This document shows, in pieces, positions 63,071 through 64,000 of a DNA stretch of 64,000 nt. Made by a program: the position numbers and the translations under genes. Source of the stretch: Cannabis sativa (taxonomy: Eukaryota > Streptophyta > Magnoliopsida > Rosales > Cannabaceae); contig NC_083604.1 in assembly GCF_029168945.1 (NCBI RefSeq), positions 45,255,686-45,319,685 of the forward strand, given 5' to 3'. Below the pieces are notes generated by a model, which saw nothing but the letters and a program-made list of their open reading frames with translations, searched no databases and was not told the DNA's origin. Numbering within the stretch: position 1 is the first letter of the stretch; the number at the start of each line of letters is the position of its first letter.

Positions 63071-63353
63071 CCGAAATCCCGATTTTCCAAAATTCATAAC
63101 TTTCTCAATTTTTATCGGAATCAAAATTCTGTAAAAAACAAAATTGCTTAATTTTTCACAAGGAATCCAAATAAAATATTTTCAAAAATAAAAAAAATAT
63201 TTTTTATGGAAAAAAATTTCGTACAACATTAACATTCATCACATAAGCACATAAACCAACATGAAACCATCCAAATCAACACAGAAACATATATAACATT
63301 GTTTTAATTCATATTACATGAAAGTAAATCATTACCATGGCTCTGGTGCCAGT

Positions 63354-64000
63354 TGTTGGAAATTATTTTACCAGGATCTATTTACTATCATGTATGTTGG
63401 ATTAACAACCTAATATGAATTCTAAAACAATGAAAATAAACACATATAAAGTTAGAAAACCTTACAGTGGGTGCAGCGGAATATTATGACTCCTTCCGTT
63501 CAGATCTCTAGCCCTTGATTCCTTTTTGTAGCAGAGCATCACCAAGATCTGAACCTGGATCTTCTTTTCTCCTTCTTTGATGTAGAATTTCCATAGTCTT
63601 GCATACTATGATTGAGGTACCACTTGATGTGTGTGGGCACTACTCATTCACTCAAGGGAATTCGAAAAAAAACAGAGAAGAAAGAAAGAGAGAGAGTGGC
63701 GGTTTCATAGTGTTTGAGAGAATAAACTGTAAAGTGTGTCTCAAACCTGAAGCCTTTACCTTCCACATAGGGTTAAAGTTGAATTATTTGGCATTTAAAA
63801 ATGAAAAATAAAATGAGAAATAGAAGCATTAAGTGGCTGGCCATACATTGAGGAAAATAAATTCTTGCGCTTTTCTAACTTTCCTATTTCATCATTTCTA
63901 GTTTCCCATTTTCTCGAAATCGCCAATTCTCTCTTTCAACTTCACAAATGTCAAATCTAATTATTTAATAACTATAATTAATCATTAAATAATATATTGT
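63354..64000 (-). repeat. copia-type LTR, reverse strand, runs off the window
   Basis: Starts TGTTGGAAATTATTTTACCA and parallels the LTR at 96-1665 (ACAATGAAAATAAACACATA, GGTGCAGCGGAATATTATGA, TCCGTTCAGATCTCTAGCCC, GCATCACCAAGATCTGA). It is cut by the window end. Confidence 0.8.

Larger units (their letters stand above)
58761..63353 (-). mobile_element. non-coding retroelement interior, reverse strand
   Basis: The right edge (63339-63351) reads GGCTCTGGTGCCA, the reverse of TGGCACCAGAGCC, a near match to the initiator Met primer site. It abuts the LTR starting TGTTGG at 63354, so the element runs leftwards. The interior shows no gag or pol over 4 kb, only AT-rich sequence, repeated phrases (CCCGTTTAGGCGAGAGTCAA at 59069 and 59181, ATCTTTCGAGAT modules), a GC-rich patch and a foldback insertion. 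Where it ends on the left is unclear; it may be cut at 58760 by the neighbouring element. Confidence 0.55.

Noticed and set aside
62788..63124. Open frames in the GC-rich patch
   Set aside because: High GC lowers stop frequency; frames overlap on both strands without any domain.

Overview
This window looks like AT-rich nuclear DNA from a flowering plant, most likely a dicot. The evidence is Ty1/copia and Ty3/gypsy LTR retrotransposons with plant-type primer sites, a CACTA transposon, Helitrons, a TRIM, LINE RNase H remnants, long CT microsatellites, and a broken vacuolar iron transporter exon. The species cannot be named from sequence alone. I found no intact host gene, tRNA, rRNA or CRISPR array; essentially the whole window is nested transposon DNA and old non-coding sequence.

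Layout. 1-9.5 kb: a reverse-oriented copia LTR piece, a decayed copia reverse transcriptase, a gypsy-type LTR end, then an old copia element (3594-9543) split by a second copia LTR (to 6283) and other repeat DNA. 9.6-15.4 kb: microsatellite, gene-poor DNA and a LINE 3' end. 15.4-16.0 kb: a complete TRIM with matching target duplications. 16.8-23.7 kb: a complete young gypsy element that keeps only a gag-like gene (TR-GAG type), with target duplication GTTTA. 24.5-29.2 kb: three Helitron-like elements, two of one family in opposite orientation. 26.2-31.0 kb and 39.9-40.9 kb: an old tandem duplication of non-coding host sequence, whose second copy is split by about 9 kb of transposons. Those insertions are a gypsy LTR, itself split by a 3.2-kb CACTA element carrying exon-like fragments, followed by a reverse-oriented gypsy gag and LTR and a LINE RNase H fragment. 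42.8-46.6 kb: a non-coding copia-like element. 47.8-48.9 kb: a truncated vacuolar iron transporter (VIT) fragment next to a Helitron-like end. 49.7-58.8 kb: a gypsy element with two nearly identical 2.86-kb LTRs around a decayed 3.3-kb interior (LARD-like), lacking a target duplication. 58.8-64.0 kb: a reverse-oriented non-coding retroelement whose LTR runs off the window end, containing an 809-bp foldback element with an 8-bp target duplication and a GC-rich hairpin patch.

The common theme is non-autonomous mobility. The youngest-looking elements (TR-GAG, TRIM, the large gypsy LARD) lack their own polymerase genes and must have been moved by enzymes from elsewhere. The most interesting single objects are the CACTA element with captured exons, the foldback element with nested palindromes, the TR-GAG element, and the internally repetitive LTRs of the 49.7-58.8 kb element.
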